Part shown: positions 18,517 to 27,462 of the stretch, piece by piece
Position numbering within the stretch: the stretch's first letter is position 1
Layout: each line of letters opens with the position of its first letter
Assembly: GCA_011392765.1 (NCBI GenBank)
Contig: WYCW01000001.1
Location: forward strand, 1,048,888 to 1,112,887
Origin: Candidatus Thiosymbion ectosymbiont of Catanema sp. Cochon2018
Lineage (GTDB): Bacteria > Pseudomonadota > Gammaproteobacteria > Chromatiales > Chromatiaceae
Direction: 5' to 3'
Length of the DNA stretch: 64,000 nucleotides
Translations under genes and position numbers: made by a program
The notes under the pieces: model-generated
What the model saw: the letters and a program-made list of their open reading frames with translations, nothing else
Told to the model about the DNA's origin: nothing
Database searches by the model: none

Positions 18517-19989
18517 TTAATCCAAGGTTTCGACCAAGAGATGGTCCGGCGGTACGCCGAGCCCTGTCAATCCATCGGCCAGGGACCGGACCTGGGCCGT
18601 GGGACCCGCCACATAATAGCGTGAGGGGTCCGGCTCGGGCCGGTCCGAGGCGACGATGGCGAGCACCTCCTCGACTCGGGCATCAACCAGGGGGGTGTAG
18701 GCGAAGTTGTCTAGGGACTCGCGCATGGCCCGACACCACTGGGCCTGGTAACGACTCTCCGGCTCGGATACCGCCCAGTAAAGGTGGAAGGATTCGATGA
18801 TGTCGATGGAGACGGCGTGTTCGAGCAGGCTCTTGATGGGAGCGATGCCGTCGCCGAAGGCGATGAAGACGGCAGGTTCCGGGGATTCTTCTTCGAGCAC
18901 AAAGCGGCCGCTGGGGCCGGTAACAGTGACCGATTGCCCCTGTCGCAGGTCGCGGAAAGCGGCCTGCGAGAAGCGATTACCGGGTATCAAGCGCACCAGA
19001 AAGTGGAGGTTGCGCCCGTTGCAGGGGCAGCTGGCGATGGGTAGCTCCGCGTCGGTGCCGTCCTCCAATGTCAGGTGTGCCCGTTGGCCGGCCATGAAAC
19101 GCAGGGTCTGGGTGCGGGGCGTTTGAAGCTGAAGCTGGATCATGTCTTCGCCGAGTCGCTCGAGCTTGCGTACGCCGGCGCGGATCTCCTGTTGCGGCAG
19201 GTCGTCTACCGATAGGGTCTCCGTCGCTTCGAGTACCAGATCGGTTACGGCCGTGTTGGAGCAGGTGAGGATATAGCCCAGCTGCTTCTCGCGCCCACTC
19301 AGCACATAGTCGTGCTCACGGGTCCTGCACACCTCGCCGCTGACGACCCGGGCCTTGCAGGCGCCGCAGTTGCCGCTGGAACAACCGTAGTCCAGCTTCA
19401 GGCCCGCACGCACGGAGGCGTCAAGAATGGATTCGGTGCCCTCGACGAAGAAATCGTGGCCGCTGGGGATGATCTTGACGTTGGCTGCCATAATGCGCAG
19501 AAAAGTGTCTTTGGCGAAGAGTCGGGCCTGGATGTCGGCGACAGGTCGCTGGGCGAGTCGCTGGCGCTCGGCAGTGAGCCAGCTCCGAATCTCCCTGGTG
19601 CAGACGACCGTGCCGGGATCGGCAGACTCGGCCATGGTGGCGAGCCGCGCATCGAGCTCCGCGAGTATGGCCTCCGCGCTTTCCAGGGCCGCGGCCTTCT
19701 GTACCAGGACCTTGCTCAGGGACTTGAGCCGCGCGATCAGCACCTGGGCGCTGGGCAGGGTGCCGTCGCCCTGCTGACTTCGGGGCAGAGCGTTGGCCTT
19801 GATGTGTTCCACCCGCTCCAGGTCGCCGCTGTGCTCCAGGTCGACCTCCGGATAGATCCGTAGCAGGTCGGTGGCGGCGATTTCTCCCTCGAAGGTGGTG
19901 AGCTCGCCGCGCCGGATGCGCTTCTGCAGCTCGGAGCGGGTGACGCCGGCCAGCCGGGCGGCGCGTGAAAGGCTGAGTAACTGGGTCAT
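18517..19989 (-). CDS. 2Fe-2S ferredoxin/flavin reductase with N-terminal HTH-like domain
   Basis: A 490-residue electron-transfer protein. Residues 1-55 resemble a MerR/excisionase-type helix-turn-helix (LSLSRAARLAGVTRSELQKRIRRG). About 100 helical residues follow, then a plant-type 2Fe-2S ferredoxin (GCSSGNCGACKARV with a later LTC giving the fourth Cys, near residues 210-260). A ferredoxin-NADP-reductase-like FAD/NAD module completes the protein (FMAGQRAHL; YYVAGP). The C-terminal two-thirds resembles CDP-6-deoxy-glucoseen-reductase-type NAD(P)H:acceptor reductases. Start 19989 (MTQLLSLS) is preferred; the frame stays open 15 codons upstream. The acceptor is unknown, and the front domain could make it redox-regulatory (inference). 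Confidence 0.75.
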   Translation of the reverse strand: MTQLLSLSRAARLAGVTRSELQKRIRRGELTTFEGEIAATDLLRIYPEVDLEHSGDLERVEHIKANALPRSQQGDGTLPSAQVLIARLKSLSKVLVQKAAALESAEAILAELDARLATMAESADPGTVVCTREIRSWLTAERQRLAQRPVADIQARLFAKDTFLRIMAANVKIIPSGHDFFVEGTESILDASVRAGLKLDYGCSSGNCGACKARVVSGEVCRTREHDYVLSGREKQLGYILTCSNTAVTDLVLEATETLSVDDLPQQEIRAGVRKLERLGEDMIQLQLQTPRTQTLRFMAGQRAHLTLEDGTDAELPIASCPCNGRNLHFLVRLIPGNRFSQAAFRDLRQGQSVTVTGPSGRFVLEEESPEPAVFIAFGDGIAPIKSLLEHAVSIDIIESFHLYWAVSEPESRYQAQWCRAMRESLDNFAYTPLVDARVEEVLAIVASDRPEPDPSRYYVAGPTAQVRSLADGLTGLGVPPDHLLVETLD

Positions 19990-20066
19990 TCGGCATACTC
20001 CGAGTACGGAAAATTCGTCCGCAAATGAACGCAAATCGGTCGCAACAGATTACAGTATCTTTTTTT

Positions 20067-20140
20067 GTCCACGGATTACGCAGATTCTCACAGATTATTT
20101 TGTTTTTAATCTGTGAAAATCTGTGTCATCTGTGGATAGA
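20067..20140. repeat. Family D hairpin repeat, copy 1
   Basis: TCCACGGATTACGCAGATT and its near inverse AATCTGTGTCATCTGTGGA form a long imperfect hairpin. It is preceded by a CCGCAAATGAACGCAAAT segment also found before copy 2. Confidence 0.75.
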
Positions 20141-20169
20141 TCGAAGCGACCGGGTCATTTTTCCTACGC

Positions 20170-20754
20170 TCAATCCGTTCCCAAAGCGCAAAGTCGTTCG
20201 ACGAAATAGCGGGCGCTCGGACAAGCGGGATGTTCAGCCGCGCGTCTGACATCGAACCCATGATCGCGTATGAATTTCCTCGCGAACCTGATCTTTCCTC
20301 CCGGACCACGCCCCGTATGACGGCCGATCTCCTTCAAGCGATCCCGGGGCATTCCGGGCGGTGCCTCCGGCCGGGGCTCACGGAAGACATGGTCTCCCGT
20401 CCAGCGTCGCATCGCCTCCGTGTCCGCCAGGAACCAGGACTCCATCGCCTTTCTCGCGATCAGGATCAGATCGATGCTTTCCTGACCGATGCGCTCTTTT
20501 CGCTTTGTAATACAAGGCGCGCAAAGCTCAGGGTCCAAATCCGCCAATACCACCACCCGATCCGGGTTCGCCGTGCGCCTCAACCTCCGGACAAATGCCG
20601 TGATCTCGGAGCTACACATTTGGCCATTACCACCCGCATTTACAGTGGACGATACCACCAAGCCACAATCCTCCCGCAACCAGTCTCGGAACGACTTGCT
20701 GTTCACCAACATCTCATCGGATGGTCCCTCGACCACGAAACCGACGGTTACCAT
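20170..20754 (-). CDS. DUF4276 (TOPRIM-like) partner of the ATPase
   Basis: A 194-residue DUF4276 protein. VGFVVEGPSDEMLV supplies the TOPRIM Glu and VVVLADLDPE the DxD acidic pair. A third segment, ARKAMESWFLAD, is typical of the family. The ATG lies inside the last codons of the upstream ATPase gene (7-base overlap), which implies co-translation. ATPase plus TOPRIM pairs (OLD/Gabija-, PARIS- and AbiL-like in layout) often act in phage or plasmid defence. That role is inferred; no exact known system is claimed. Confidence 0.8.
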   Translation of the reverse strand: MVTVGFVVEGPSDEMLVNSKSFRDWLREDCGLVVSSTVNAGGNGQMCSSEITAFVRRLRRTANPDRVVVLADLDPELCAPCITKRKERIGQESIDLILIARKAMESWFLADTEAMRRWTGDHVFREPRPEAPPGMPRDRLKEIGRHTGRGPGGKIRFARKFIRDHGFDVRRAAEHPACPSARYFVERLCALGTD

Positions 20755-21917
20755 GGCAGGCCTCCGCCCAGCAGGTTGGAGAGCCAGATCTTGTCCAGAC
20801 CCAGCGGCGCAAGATCGGCTTGGGTCAGCCCCACCGAATCGGCGCGTTTCATCCGGGTTCTTCCGTCTACCTTATCTACCAGAATCAGCTCTTCCAGGCC
20901 GAGTGCGCGGACCACCGATTCGCTGTGGGTAGTCAACCAGATGGGGTTTCGGGGTGTCGCCTGCTCTCGTATCAGATCGATCAGCTCGCGAATCGCCGCC
21001 GGGTGCAGCCCCCGCTCCGGCTCTTCGATCAGCGTCAGCCCATAGGGCTGGGGAAGATCCAGCACCGCCACCAACAGGCTCAGGGCATAAATCGTACCGT
21101 CCGACATCATATGGGCGGGGAAGTGTCGTTCGGTCCCCTGTTCCTTGAACAGCAGGGCGATCTTACCATCCAGTCGCGGCTGCTCCGTGCGGACCTCCTC
21201 CAGCCCGGGGACGACCAGTTCCATCCAGTCCATGATGAGCTCGCGTATCGGCTCATTCTGTTCCAATCGACCCAGGACACTGGCCAGATTGTGCCCCTTT
21301 TTATCGAGTTTTGTTGGATCACTATTCGATTGATCGGGCTCTTTGGCGCCGATCGGATCAATCCGGTACAGCCCCATGTTCCACAACAATTGGGCAAGCG
21401 GCATACCCGTGAAGAACAGCAGCGCCGAATAGGTCTTGGGGAACAGATCGATAAGGGATTTGGGGAGCTGCTCGATAGCCCCTCCTTTAATGGTCAGATC
21501 GTCACTCTTCTCGCGTTTCAGTAACGCAACATCATTCCTGTACAGGTGTTCTTCAATGTTGGGGATTTTTTGATCGAGATCCTGGATGGTGAGCGAATAA
21601 TGGAACCTGGATAGCTTCCCCCCACTGGCTGGTTCCGGTCCCGGCAGGTCGCATTCGAGCTCGAAGCCGAATTTTTCGGAATATTCGGCCCGGCGTTTTT
21701 CCGAATGGATGTTTGCGAATTCCCCATGCGTCCGGAGCGCCATTTCGATGCCACCACGCAGGAACAGACTGATGAAATCCAATGCATCGAAAAAGTTGCT
21801 TTTTCCCGAACCATTCGGCCCCGCGAAGACCGAGAAAGGCGCCAGCCCTTCGAGCTCCAGCGAGTCGATGCTCTTGTAGCTGGTAATCTTCAGCCTGTGG
21901 ATGGTCTTGGTCGTCAT
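20748..21917 (-). CDS. AAA/ABC-type ATPase (AAA_21/OLD-like) of a two-gene module
   Basis: A 389-residue SMC/RecF-like ATPase. Walker A is GPNGSGKSN near residue 35. A long helical insertion follows, and the C-terminal lobe holds MMSDGTIYAL, Walker B LTLIEEPERGLHP and the H-loop TTHSESVV. The start ATG gives MTTKTIHRLKITSYKSI, the usual N-terminal strand of the group. It is coupled to the DUF4276 gene by overlap. A family A element (copy 4) lies about 45 bp upstream. Confidence 0.85.
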   Translation of the reverse strand: MTTKTIHRLKITSYKSIDSLELEGLAPFSVFAGPNGSGKSNFFDALDFISLFLRGGIEMALRTHGEFANIHSEKRRAEYSEKFGFELECDLPGPEPASGGKLSRFHYSLTIQDLDQKIPNIEEHLYRNDVALLKREKSDDLTIKGGAIEQLPKSLIDLFPKTYSALLFFTGMPLAQLLWNMGLYRIDPIGAKEPDQSNSDPTKLDKKGHNLASVLGRLEQNEPIRELIMDWMELVVPGLEEVRTEQPRLDGKIALLFKEQGTERHFPAHMMSDGTIYALSLLVAVLDLPQPYGLTLIEEPERGLHPAAIRELIDLIREQATPRNPIWLTTHSESVVRALGLEELILVDKVDGRTRMKRADSVGLTQADLAPLGLDKIWLSNLLGGGLPW

Positions 21918-21963
21918 ATCCGAATCCCCACGATCGTCCGGGGTTGCGGTCCAATGCCATTAA

Positions 21964-22046
21964 GGGCACTTTGAAAAATGCGATTTTCGTCTACGGCACA
22001 CCTCAACAATCAATGGCTTAGAGTCGCTTGATTGGTAAAAATACCT
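21964..22046. mobile_element. Family A miniature element, copy 4 (truncated)
   Basis: Starts GGGCACTTTGAAAAATG after CCATTAA and matches copies 3 and 5 up to about 22046, where the far inverted repeat is replaced by unrelated sequence. Confidence 0.75.
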
Positions 22047-22094
22047 ACTCTCGTGAGGAAAAGGGGGCTACTACCCGCTTTTCCGGCAGAGCCT

Positions 22095-22205
22095 CCAAAA
22101 GCCCCTCTCCCCCGAGGGGGAGAGGGGGATCAAAACGGAAAGGAGTCCCTGTTCTGATCCCCTCTCCCTGGCCCTCTCCCGGCGGGAGAGGGCCAGGGCT
22201 GTCGG
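22095..22205. repeat. CCCTCTCC-type palindromic repeats
   Basis: Two hairpins (CCCTCTCCCCCGAGGGGGAGAGGG-like, then CCCTCTCCCGGCGGGAGAGGG-like) in the gap between the ATPase start and the Uma2 stop. No gene is seen in the rest of 21918-22317. The hairpins could terminate transcription. Confidence 0.55.
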
Positions 22206-22317
22206 CCATATTCCACTTAAACATTAACCACTACCCCATCCTGAAAGATCTCCCCCGCTCACCGCATCCTACATGGGCATGCTCCGAGTTGGTCCGGTAG
22301 GGCTTGTCCAGGATTGC

Positions 22318-22884
22318 TCAGACCCAGAGGTCGGCCAGATGGATAACGATGGTGTCGAAGGGGGCGACCCGGATGAGCTCGTCGTCCCGGAAGATTCCGA
22401 GCGGCAGCCAGCTCCCATGCGCCGAGACATAGGCCTCGAGGGTATGCGTCTTGGGGTCTACGAGCCAGGCATAGCCGACCCCGAAGCTCGCATAGACCGG
22501 CATCTTCTCCTCACGATCGGTGCGCTTGGTGGACGGCGACAGGACCTCGCACACCCAGTCCGGAACCACTTCGAATCGGTGTCCATCAGGCAGTCGCGGC
22601 ATGCGCATTTCCCGCCACCCGGCGAGGTCCGGGACCATGACCTCATGGTCGCGGATGAAGTGCACCTCCGGCTCGTCGATGATCCACCAGCCGCCTGGTC
22701 CTCCCCGCCCGCGGCTGTAAGGACCCTCGATATCGGTCCCGAGACGCGAGCTGGCCAGTGCGTGGGGACCGGTCGGCCGCGGCTGCGTGTAGAGTTGTCC
22801 ATTGACGATCTCTCCGCGAATGCCTTCCGGTAGGGCGCAGAGCTGCTCATAGAGGCTGAGTTTGTGGGCGGCCTGGGCAGTCAT
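22318..22884 (-). CDS. Uma2-family (DUF820) putative endonuclease
   Basis: A 188-residue PD-(D/E)XK-fold protein. It opens LSLYEQLCALPEG..GEIVNGQLY, then has VMVPDLAGWRE (catalytic Asp), FEVVPDWVCEVLSPSTKRTDREEK (catalytic Glu and Lys region) and YAWLVDPKTHTLEAYV. Uma2 proteins are numerous in cyanobacteria and repeat-rich genomes; their function is largely unknown. Monocistronic, without neighbours that explain it. Confidence 0.88.
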   Translation of the reverse strand: MTAQAAHKLSLYEQLCALPEGIRGEIVNGQLYTQPRPTGPHALASSRLGTDIEGPYSRGRGGPGGWWIIDEPEVHFIRDHEVMVPDLAGWREMRMPRLPDGHRFEVVPDWVCEVLSPSTKRTDREEKMPVYASFGVGYAWLVDPKTHTLEAYVSAHGSWLPLGIFRDDELIRVAPFDTIVIHLADLWV

Positions 22885-23156
22885 CTGCGGTGGACCCCAC
22901 CCGTTGGACAGTATAGGAGCCGAAAATAAGTTAAGAACGGAGAGCGGTTCTTGCGAATCTTATTTCACATGAATCCTAATGGATGATTGCCTCGTGAGTC
23001 AAGTTATTTTTCAAAAAGAATGGAAAATAATACGCGTTCGTGTACTGCGCGTGATACCATGACTACCTCTTTTTCCATTGAATGTCAGGCGGTGATTGTT
23101 TCGATTACCCCAGGCACATTACGAACGTGAACCTGTGCTGGTGTGAGGCCGCCTAA

Positions 23157-23302
23157 GAGACTGTCTAAAAAGGGATCGTAGGCTGTAGGCTGGGTTGCGG
23201 CCAGGGATGGCCAAAACCCAGCAATAATCAAAGCTGGGGTTCGTTCCTTGCCCCCCAGCCTACCGATTTAAAATCAATGTGTTAGTTTTTAGACAGCCTC
23301 TA
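23157..23302. repeat. Family B bracket repeat, copy 2
   Basis: AGAGACTGTCTAAAAAG on the left and AAATCAATGTGTTAGTTTTT then AGACAGCCTC on the right bracket a cargo containing its own small GTAGGCTG/CAGCCTAC hairpin. The 270 bases from 22885 to the repeat hold nothing recognisable. Confidence 0.7.
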
Positions 23303-23495
23303 AGGCGCTGTGCGGACGTTCATGGTGCGTTCTCCGATACAGAAGTGGCTACCAGGAGTTCCATGACCTCTCGGGCACGCAACAATGACCCGATCTTAGA
23401 TCCTAAGTGTAATCATCCGGGACCTGACGCCTTTTTCCGCAAACGAACGCCAATGAACGCAAATCGGTTGTATAAAGATGACATGATCTTTTTTG

Positions 23496-23549
23496 TCCGC
23501 AGATTACGCAGATTCTCGCAGATTGTTTTGTTATTAATCTGCGGATAAC
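23496..23549. repeat. Family D hairpin repeat, copy 2 (short)
   Basis: TCCGCAGATTACGCAGATT followed by the partial inverse AATCTGCGGA, immediately upstream of tldD. Confidence 0.7.
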
Positions 23550-23570
23550 TCTCCCGTCCGGACCCAAACC

Positions 23571-25022
23571 ATGAACGACTTTACCCAAATCGCCCGCGAC
23601 AACATTCTAGCCCCCGTCGGGCTCGACAACCGGGACCTCGACCGGTTGCTCGGACAGCTCAAGGGACCACACATCGATGCCGCCGACATCTACTTCCAGT
23701 CCCGCCGGCTCCAGTCCTGGATCCTGGAGGACGGTATCATCAAGGAGGGTAACTTCAGCATCGAGCGGGGGGCAGGCGTGCGTGCCGTAAGCGGTGAGAA
23801 GACCGGCTTCGCTCACTCCGATGAGCTCCAACTCCCGGCCTTGCTGGAGGCCACGCAGACGGCTCGGGCCATCGCCCGGAGCGGTACCGAAGGGCAGGTC
23901 CGCATATCCGGGGGGCCGGTCAAGCACCGGCTGTACGAGCCTTCGAATCCCATAACCAGCCTGCCGGACGAGGAGAAAATAGCATTGCTGCACCAGGTGG
24001 ATCAGACGGCACGGGGCCTGGACCCGCGGATCAAGCAGGTCATCGCCGGCCTGGTAGCGGTCCAGGACGTGATTCTGGTGGTCACGGACGCCGGTGTCCT
24101 GGCAGCAGACGTGCGGCCCCTGGTGCGCCTCAACGTCTCTGTGATCGCCGAGGAAGGTGACCGGCGGGAACAGGGCTCGGACGGCGGCGGTGCGCGCCGG
24201 GGCCTGGATTACTTTCTTGAAACGGACCGCTTCCGGGAATATGCCCGGGACGCGGCCCGGATGGCCCTGACTAACCTCGAGGCCATCGCCGCCCCCGCCG
24301 GTACCATGACCCTGGTGCTCGGCCCCGGCTGGCCCGGCGTGTTGCTGCATGAGGCGGTGGGTCACGGTCTGGAGGGCGACTTCAACCGTAAGGGTACCTC
24401 CGCCTTCACCGGTCGCCTGGGCGAGCGGGTTGCCGCACCCGGCGTAACGGTTGTGGACGACGGCACCCTGCCGGACCGCCGGGGCTCGTTGAACCTGGAT
24501 GACGAGGGTACGCCGACGGAGAACACCGTCCTGATCGAGGACGGCATCCTGTGCGGCTACATGCAGGACCAACTCAACGCCCGGCTGATGGGCGCGGCCC
24601 CCACCGGCAACGGCCGGCGCGAATCCTATGCCCACCTGCCCCTGCCGCGCATGACCAATACCTACATGCTCCCCGGCGATAAGGACCCGCAGGAGATCAT
24701 CGCCTCGGTGGACCAGGGCCTCTACGCTGCCAACTTCGGCGGTGGTCAGGTGGACATCACCTCCGGCAAGTTCGTCTTCTCCGCCAGCGAGGCCTATCTG
24801 ATCGAGAACGGCAGGCTCGGGGCCCCGGTCAAAGGCGCCTCCCTGATCGGCAATGGCCCCGACGTGCTGACCCGAGTGACCATGGTCGGCAACGACCTGA
24901 AGCTGGATGGAGGGATCGGCACCTGCGGCAAGGAGGGCCAGAATGTGCCCGTCGGGGTCGGCCAGCCGACCCTGCGTGTCGACGGCCTGACGGTCGGCGG
25001 AACGAGCGCTGAGCAACTCTAA
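23571..25022 (+). CDS. tldD: Metalloprotease TldD
   Basis: The 483-residue zinc metalloprotease subunit that works with TldE/PmbA on peptides such as microcin and modified-peptide precursors. The catalytic motif [11 protein letters not shown] lies near residue 260, and the conserved glycine-rich C-terminal region reads [23 protein letters not shown]. pmbA is not in the window. A family D hairpin sits 20 bp upstream. Confidence 0.95.
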   Translation: MNDFTQIARDNILAPVGLDNRDLDRLLGQLKGPHIDAADIYFQSRRLQSWILEDGIIKEGNFSIERGAGVRAVSGEKTGFAHSDELQLPALLEATQTARAIARSGTEGQVRISGGPVKHRLYEPSNPITSLPDEEKIALLHQVDQTARGLDPRIKQVIAGLVAVQDVILVVTDAGVLAADVRPLVRLNVSVIAEEGDRREQGSDGGGARRGLDYFLETDRFREYARDAARMALTNLEAIAAPAGTMTLVLGPGWPGVLLHEAVGHGLEGDFNRKGTSAFTGRLGERVAAPGVTVVDDGTLPDRRGSLNLDDEGTPTENTVLIEDGILCGYMQDQLNARLMGAAPTGNGRRESYAHLPLPRMTNTYMLPGDKDPQEIIASVDQGLYAANFGGGQVDITSGKFVFSASEAYLIENGRLGAPVKGASLIGNGPDVLTRVTMVGNDLKLDGGIGTCGKEGQNVPVGVGQPTLRVDGLTVGGTSAEQL

Positions 25023-25067
25023 TTAACCGCGGAGATGCAGAGGACGCAGAGGGGAATCGCAAAGGAT

Positions 25068-25748
25068 ATGTCAGCCTCAGAAAAAGGGAATCTCGAGGCC
25101 GGACAAAGGCATCCTGTAACGCTGGAGGTACGCGGCATGAATCTCGACTTCACCCTTGGATCGGCAACGCATAAGGCGCGCAAGGATCCCGACACGGGGC
25201 TGGTGCATCCCTACCTCGAGATCGCAGACGCGAAGACGCGTGCCCATCGCATCGAGGCCGCAGGGAACGACGTCGTCGTGAGATTCCGTTTCATGGGACT
25301 CACCGATACACTGGCGCCGATGGGATCGGGGATTATCCGCAGCCAGCTCGCTGTGAAGCTTCTCGGGCAAGACAAGGGCGGCTGCAACCTGGTCTACGCC
25401 GGGTGGCGCTTTTGGGAGGCCGAGGAGTGCAAGCCGCTATCGTCGGTCTCGAAGGTATTCGTGCAGTCGAAGATCAACCCCTGTGCGACGAAGTGGCGCG
25501 ATTGCCGCAACAAGGGCTACGACCCCAACCCCTCTGTCAAAAATGGCGTCGCCAAGGTCGAAATCGGGCGGTGCTACGAACTCCGCTGCACCTACCGTGA
25601 CGGGTGCGTATCCGTGGCCATCGACGAGGTTTGCACGCACGTCGTCCCGTTCGAGCCCCCCGCCGGCTGGAACGCCGTCGGCTTCGCAGGACTTCGCACC
25701 GACAACGCAAAACTCGAGATCGACTGCTTCAAGGCCAAGGAACGATAG
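25068..25748 (+). CDS. Unrecognised 226-residue protein
   Basis: No family is recognised. The protein looks globular and beta-rich, with no signal peptide or membrane segment. It has four clustered Cys (KINPCATKWRDCRNKGYDP, later GRCYELRCTYRDGC) and ends LEIDCFKAKER. The start at 25068 follows AAAGGA; the frame is open 11 codons further. It is followed closely by a small membrane-peptide ORF with a stop at codon 3, so the two may have been a pair. Confidence 0.55.
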   Translation: MSASEKGNLEAGQRHPVTLEVRGMNLDFTLGSATHKARKDPDTGLVHPYLEIADAKTRAHRIEAAGNDVVVRFRFMGLTDTLAPMGSGIIRSQLAVKLLGQDKGGCNLVYAGWRFWEAEECKPLSSVSKVFVQSKINPCATKWRDCRNKGYDPNPSVKNGVAKVEIGRCYELRCTYRDGCVSVAIDEVCTHVVPFEPPAGWNAVGFAGLRTDNAKLEIDCFKAKER

Positions 25749-25760
25749 AAGGCAGCCATC

Positions 25761-26015
25761 ATGAATTAGACGTTCATCATCCTCATCGTCGCCGCGGTCG
25801 GCGTTGGCATCATGACCGCCAGCGCCAAAGTCTCGGGGCTCGACGACAATCTCCGGGCCATCATCATTGGCATCGGTGGCGACATCGCGGGTTGGACCGG
25901 CCTTCCTGGCCCCGGCGATCGCCAGAAGTATGTCGCCGTGCCAAGGACGCCGAGCACGTCGGGCAAAAAGGCGACCGGCGACAGCGACTCCGCGCCGGTG
26001 GTCGTCGCTACTTAA
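25761..26015 (+). pseudogene. Small one-helix membrane protein with amber codon at position 3
   Basis: ATG AAT TAG is followed in frame by an open stretch of 81 codons that starts TFIILIVAAVGVGIMTASAK, a clear hydrophobic helix. A Gly/Pro- and Thr-rich tail follows. An internal ATG at 25812 would remove the helix. The layout suggests a coding sequence broken by one point mutation; a sequencing error is also possible. Confidence 0.4.
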
Positions 26016-26548
26016 CCCCAGAGACGCGGTGATCGTTTAGCTCCCACTTTGTCATTCCGGCGTTGTCGAACGGGGTGACCTCGCAATCCAGTGGCAGCAA
26101 GCCGTCCGCCAACGGTGCGAGCGGCGCCTCACTGCGGAGCAGGAACGCCAGGGCCGCTTTCTCAAAGTATCGGCTTGAGCTGGTCGGCGAACCCGTCCAT
26201 CCGCTGCCGCAACGTCCCTTCCGAGAGATTATTCTATAGACGGTTCATTTATCTCACGGATTCAGGTATATATCTCATGATTTCACTTTCATTGAGTGCT
26301 AACAGGTAGTAGACGGCGAGTCACCATAACATCTTATATACCACAACGATTGCTTCTTTATCAAGTTCATGAATACTTCCATCAACGCACCTGGAAACAA
26401 TGCGTTAAGACCTGCGGACGACTCGTTGCCTTGGTCTCTCCAGCGAACAATTACGGCGAATTTCCATCTAATTCTTGATCCGTATAGCTACCGTGTCTAT
26501 GCTGATCGGACGATACAGTCCGCACAGGTTGGGGTGAGGGACGAACCC
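26016..26548. other. Gene-free stretch before the group II intron
   Basis: I see no supported gene, RNA or repeat here. Composition falls from GC-rich to AT-rich after about 26230. It ends with the 3' exon side of the intron. Confidence 0.4.
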
Positions 26549-27401
26549 ATCGCGGTAGGACGGCCAGTTACCCGGCCGCCCCCGCACAGATCCCGGCGTG
26601 CGGAATTACCGCACCGGGCTCCTCAGAGTTACTCGCTTCGCACATAGCAGCATGGCGCTACCCTATTCGCTATTCCCAACAGGGAGGTTTGCTTCATGGA
26701 CCCGCCCTGCCTGTCGGGGTGAAGTGTCCTTTGTTGGCTACGTAACTCTGCTGGCCCCTTCCCCATGTACGCGGCTCTCCCGCGCTCCGAGTACTCTGAG
26801 CCAGTCTGACTCCCCACCAGCTTCCGGCTGCCCTCCCTCCTCGGTCGGAACAGCTTCCCCGGCAGGCGGGCTTGAGGCTTCGGTCTCATTCCGTGTCCGG
26901 GTTTCCCCTTGCGTGTCTCACTAACCGCATGCCTTACCTTTGCCTCCGGGAGCCGATGGGGTCTCCCAAGTTCTCGACGCTTCTCTTCCTGCATGCCAGG
27001 CGTTCGGACCCCGGCAGACCCGCGGGAATCTCACCCTGACCAGACCGTAGGGCGCGGTTTTGTCTTCTCTGTTTGCTGCCTGGTTTCCCGACAGTGCCAC
27101 ACGATTCCACCCATCGTCCGTTCTCACGATTCCTCTGGGTTGGCTTCCAGTCCGTTAACTCTGTCGCCGTCTGCTTGGTTGCCTTTCACGAGGCTGTAAT
27201 CGTTTCACGGTGGTGCACTCACCCCTTTGGCCTACACGATTCTCTGTGTACGCTTCACCTCTGTTGTTCACACTCGCTCCAGTATCCCTACCAAGGCGTC
27301 GCCATCCGCTCGAGGCGCAACACGCGATACGGGTGGGGGGTTAACCCTTTCCCGACCGGGACTTTCACCCGGCAAGAAGCGCCAAGCTTCGCTTGGCGCA
27401 C
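26549..27401 (-). mobile_element. ORF-less group II intron
   Basis: On the minus strand the 5' end starts GTGCGCCAAGCGAAGCTTGG, with a nearby GGTGAAAGTCCCGGTCGGGA. The 3' end has a typical domain V (26589-26621: GAGCCCGGTGCGG, loop TAAT, then CCGCACGCCGGGATC) followed by a domain VI hairpin and CTACCGCGAT. The usual reverse transcriptase/maturase is reduced to about 22 codons starting MKQTSLLGIANR. The RNA core may still fold and splice with a maturase supplied in trans. Both boundaries are estimates. Confidence 0.75.
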
Positions 27402-27462
27402 CAACGGCTTTGGCTCAACATGGCGATTTGTTGGTGATCATACGTGACCAACAGGAAGTTTC

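Noticed and set aside
26598..27447. Several ORFs of 80-120 codons on both strands
   Set aside because: They lie in the structured RNA of the group II intron; such frames are often annotated as hypothetical but are not proteins.
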